From contig JAJDEK010000089.1 of the NCBI GenBank assembly GCA_029259875.1, positions 1 to 6,161 of the forward strand: a DNA stretch of 6,161 nt, in the 5' to 3' direction. The stretch is from Planctomycetaceae bacterium. Its GTDB lineage: Bacteria; Planctomycetota; Planctomycetia; Planctomycetales; Planctomycetaceae. Each line of letters opens with the position of its first letter. The first letter of the stretch is position 1. Under the pieces are notes generated by a model, which had not been told where the DNA came from, did no database searches, and saw only the letters and a list, made by a program, of their open reading frames with translations. A program made the position numbers and the translations under genes. Shown piece after piece: positions 4,599 to 6,161 of the stretch.

Positions 4599-6161
4599 AT
4601 GGCATCTTCAGCGAAATCATCGAACGCGAAAAAATACTCAGCCGACGACATTGAAGTCTTGGAGGGACTGGAAGCCGTCCGCAGACGACCTTCCATGTAT
4701 ATTGGAGGAGTTGATATCCGGGGGCTGCATCATCTGCTCTGGGAAATTGTTGACAACTCGGTCGACGAATATCTGGCGAAGGAAGCAGACACGATTATAG
4801 TTACGCTCCATAAGGACGGCGCATCGTGCAGTGTTAAAGATAACGGGCGTGGTATCCCCGTTGATAAACACTCTAAAACCAAAAAGTCGGCACTGGAACT
4901 GATTTTGACTACATTACACGCCGGAGGAAAGTTTTCTGATAAAAACTATGCCCGCAGTGGTGGTTTACACGGAGTCGGTTCTTCTGTCGTGAATGCACTC
5001 TCTTCTGAAATGATTGCCACAGTTGTTCGTGATGGCCATCAGTATGTACAGCGTTATAAAAGAGGAACGCCGACTACACCTGTAAAAAAAGTAAAACCAT
5101 TTCGCGGACATGGAACAGAGATCTATTTTCGCCCAGATGATACGATTTTTCGTCGAGTGCACTTCAATGCCGATACGATCCGGCAACATCTGGAAGATGT
5201 TGCATTTATTCATGGTGGATTGAAGATCACATTTAAAGATGAAGTCAAAAAAGAGACTCACGAGCTTTCTCACCCGGAAGGAATTCGGGGGTATCTGGAA
5301 AAACTGACTCAAGAGCAACAGAAAAAGGCAGTTCATGAACAACTGTTTTTTGCGGAAAAAGAAGATAAGAATGTTCGCATTGAAATGGTAATGCGTTGGA
5401 CTGATGCAACTGATGAGCAAGTTCGCAGTTATGTCAACGGGATTCGCACACATGCTGGAGGAACACACGAGAGTGGTTTGCGCTCCGGGATTGCCAAAGC
5501 AGTGAAAAATTACATGGATGTGCATAATATCAAGCACAAAGGGCTTTCCATCACGACTGAAGATATTCGGGAAGGCGTACTTTGTTTGATTTCTGTTTTT
5601 CATAACGATCCCATGTTCCAGGGGCAAACTAAAGAAAAGCTGAACAACCCCGAAGTCAGCGGTTTTGTGGAAGGGATCGTGCGACCACTTTTGGAAACGT
5701 GGTTGAATAATAATCCGAGCATCTCCGATGCTGTGGTAGGCCGTATAGTTTTAGCAGCTCGCGCCCGCATGGCCAGCCGCGATGCACAAAAGGAAGTACG
5801 ACGGAAGTCCGTAACGAATCGAAAATCCACTTTACCGGGAAAACTTCTTGATTGCCGCTCTAACAAACCGGAGGAGTCAGAGCTATTTCTTGTAGAAGGT
5901 TTGTCTGCTGGCGGAACAGCGGCAATGGGGCGTGACAGCCGTATTCAAGCAGTATTACCACTTCGTGGGAAAGTTTTGAATACTGAATCATTGGCGATTT
6001 CCAAAATTATGGGAAATCAGGAAATCAAGGACTTGGTTGAAACTCTCGGAACAGGTATTGGCACAAATTTTGATATTCATAAACTGCGCTATAACCGCAT
6101 TATCCTGCTGATGGATGCTGATAGCGATGGCTACCATATCAGCACATTGTTATTAACTTTC
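4599..6161 (+). CDS. gyrB/parE: Type IIA DNA topoisomerase B subunit (DNA gyrase/topoisomerase IV subunit B, GyrB/ParE family), 3' end outside window
   Basis: The frame is open for 521 codons from ATG to the window edge, about the first four-fifths of a usual ParE/GyrB. It supplies ATP-driven strand passage to the A subunit encoded just upstream. The GHKL ATPase domain has Glu49, Asn53 and Asp56 in EIVDNSVDE, DNGRGIP (81-87), GGKF (109-112) and the ATP lid GGLHGVGSSVVNALS (121-135). The transducer domain carries Lys345 in QTK. The TOPRIM domain starts near 427, with catalytic Glu433 in VEGLSAGG, PLRGK (454-458) and the metal-binding DADSD (506-510). The start is sound because the family's YSADDIEVLEGLEAVRRRP begins at residue 13, and no earlier start is in frame. 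RRRPSMYIGG looks more like ParE than gyrase. Leu435 and Arg456 replace the Asp426 and Lys447 of E. coli GyrB. Whether the gyrase-specific insert of some GyrBs is present cannot be seen. Confidence 0.95.
   Translation, partial: MASSAKSSNAKKYSADDIEVLEGLEAVRRRPSMYIGGVDIRGLHHLLWEIVDNSVDEYLAKEADTIIVTLHKDGASCSVKDNGRGIPVDKHSKTKKSALELILTTLHAGGKFSDKNYARSGGLHGVGSSVVNALSSEMIATVVRDGHQYVQRYKRGTPTTPVKKVKPFRGHGTEIYFRPDDTIFRRVHFNADTIRQHLEDVAFIHGGLKITFKDEVKKETHELSHPEGIRGYLEKLTQEQQKKAVHEQLFFAEKEDKNVRIEMVMRWTDATDEQVRSYVNGIRTHAGGTHESGLRSGIAKAVKNYMDVHNIKHKGLSITTEDIREGVLCLISVFHNDPMFQGQTKEKLNNPEVSGFVEGIVRPLLETWLNNNPSISDAVVGRIVLAARARMASRDAQKEVRRKSVTNRKSTLPGKLLDCRSNKPEESELFLVEGLSAGGTAAMGRDSRIQAVLPLRGKVLNTESLAISKIMGNQEIKDLVETLGTGIGTNFDIHKLRYNRIILLMDADSDGYHISTLLLTF

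Noticed and set aside
4965..5627. A 220-codon open frame on the minus strand inside the B-subunit gene
   Set aside because: It is fully antisense to a strongly conserved GyrB/ParE coding sequence and has no recognisable domain, so it is a shadow frame.

Overview
The window most likely comes from a planctomycete, probably the Planctomycetaceae/Gimesia side of the phylum. This rests on recognition, not on a search. The leftward half carries small secreted proteins rich in Tyr, Gly and Pro, with C-terminal segments of a kind I associate with planctomycete hypothetical proteins (e.g. GVPIAVPLAPNV...YNYGWGIPSS). The rightward half carries a divergent type IIA topoisomerase pair unlike the standard gyrase of E. 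coli.

Left part (1-1531, minus strand): three genes run leftward. Only the first 14 codons of the leftmost are inside the window, and they look like the start of a signal peptide. The middle gene (85-672) encodes a 195-residue secreted Cys-containing protein whose signal-peptide region has been tandemly duplicated (60-bp unit). The third (761-1531) encodes a 256-residue, strongly basic secreted protein with an aromatic-rich C-terminal domain. Each has its own Shine-Dalgarno sequence. Two perfect hairpins lie between the second and third genes, and a long interrupted hairpin lies in the leader of the third.

Middle (1532-2088): a divergent intergenic region of about 550 bp without a convincing gene. 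It holds several inverted repeats and must contain the promoters for both directions, although no strong sigma-70 promoter is obvious.

Right part (2089-6161, plus strand): a complete GyrA/ParC-family gene (804 codons from a TTG start) is followed after 95 bp by a GyrB/ParE-family gene cut by the window edge after 521 codons. Together they would form an A2B2 type II topoisomerase that passes one DNA duplex through another using ATP. The A subunit keeps the catalytic Tyr but lacks a GyrA box in the first C-terminal blade. A box-like TSRGGKG sits instead in the last blade, before an acidic tail. Both subunits have non-standard residues around the cleavage and quinolone pocket. The A-before-B gene order, the ParC-like first blade and these substitutions suggest a second, paralogous topoisomerase (topo IV-like or lineage-specific) and not the housekeeping gyrase.

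No RNA genes, CRISPR arrays, insertion sequences or phage genes were seen. I found no clear new multi-gene system. The most distinctive material is the divergent topoisomerase pair and the duplicated secretion signal.
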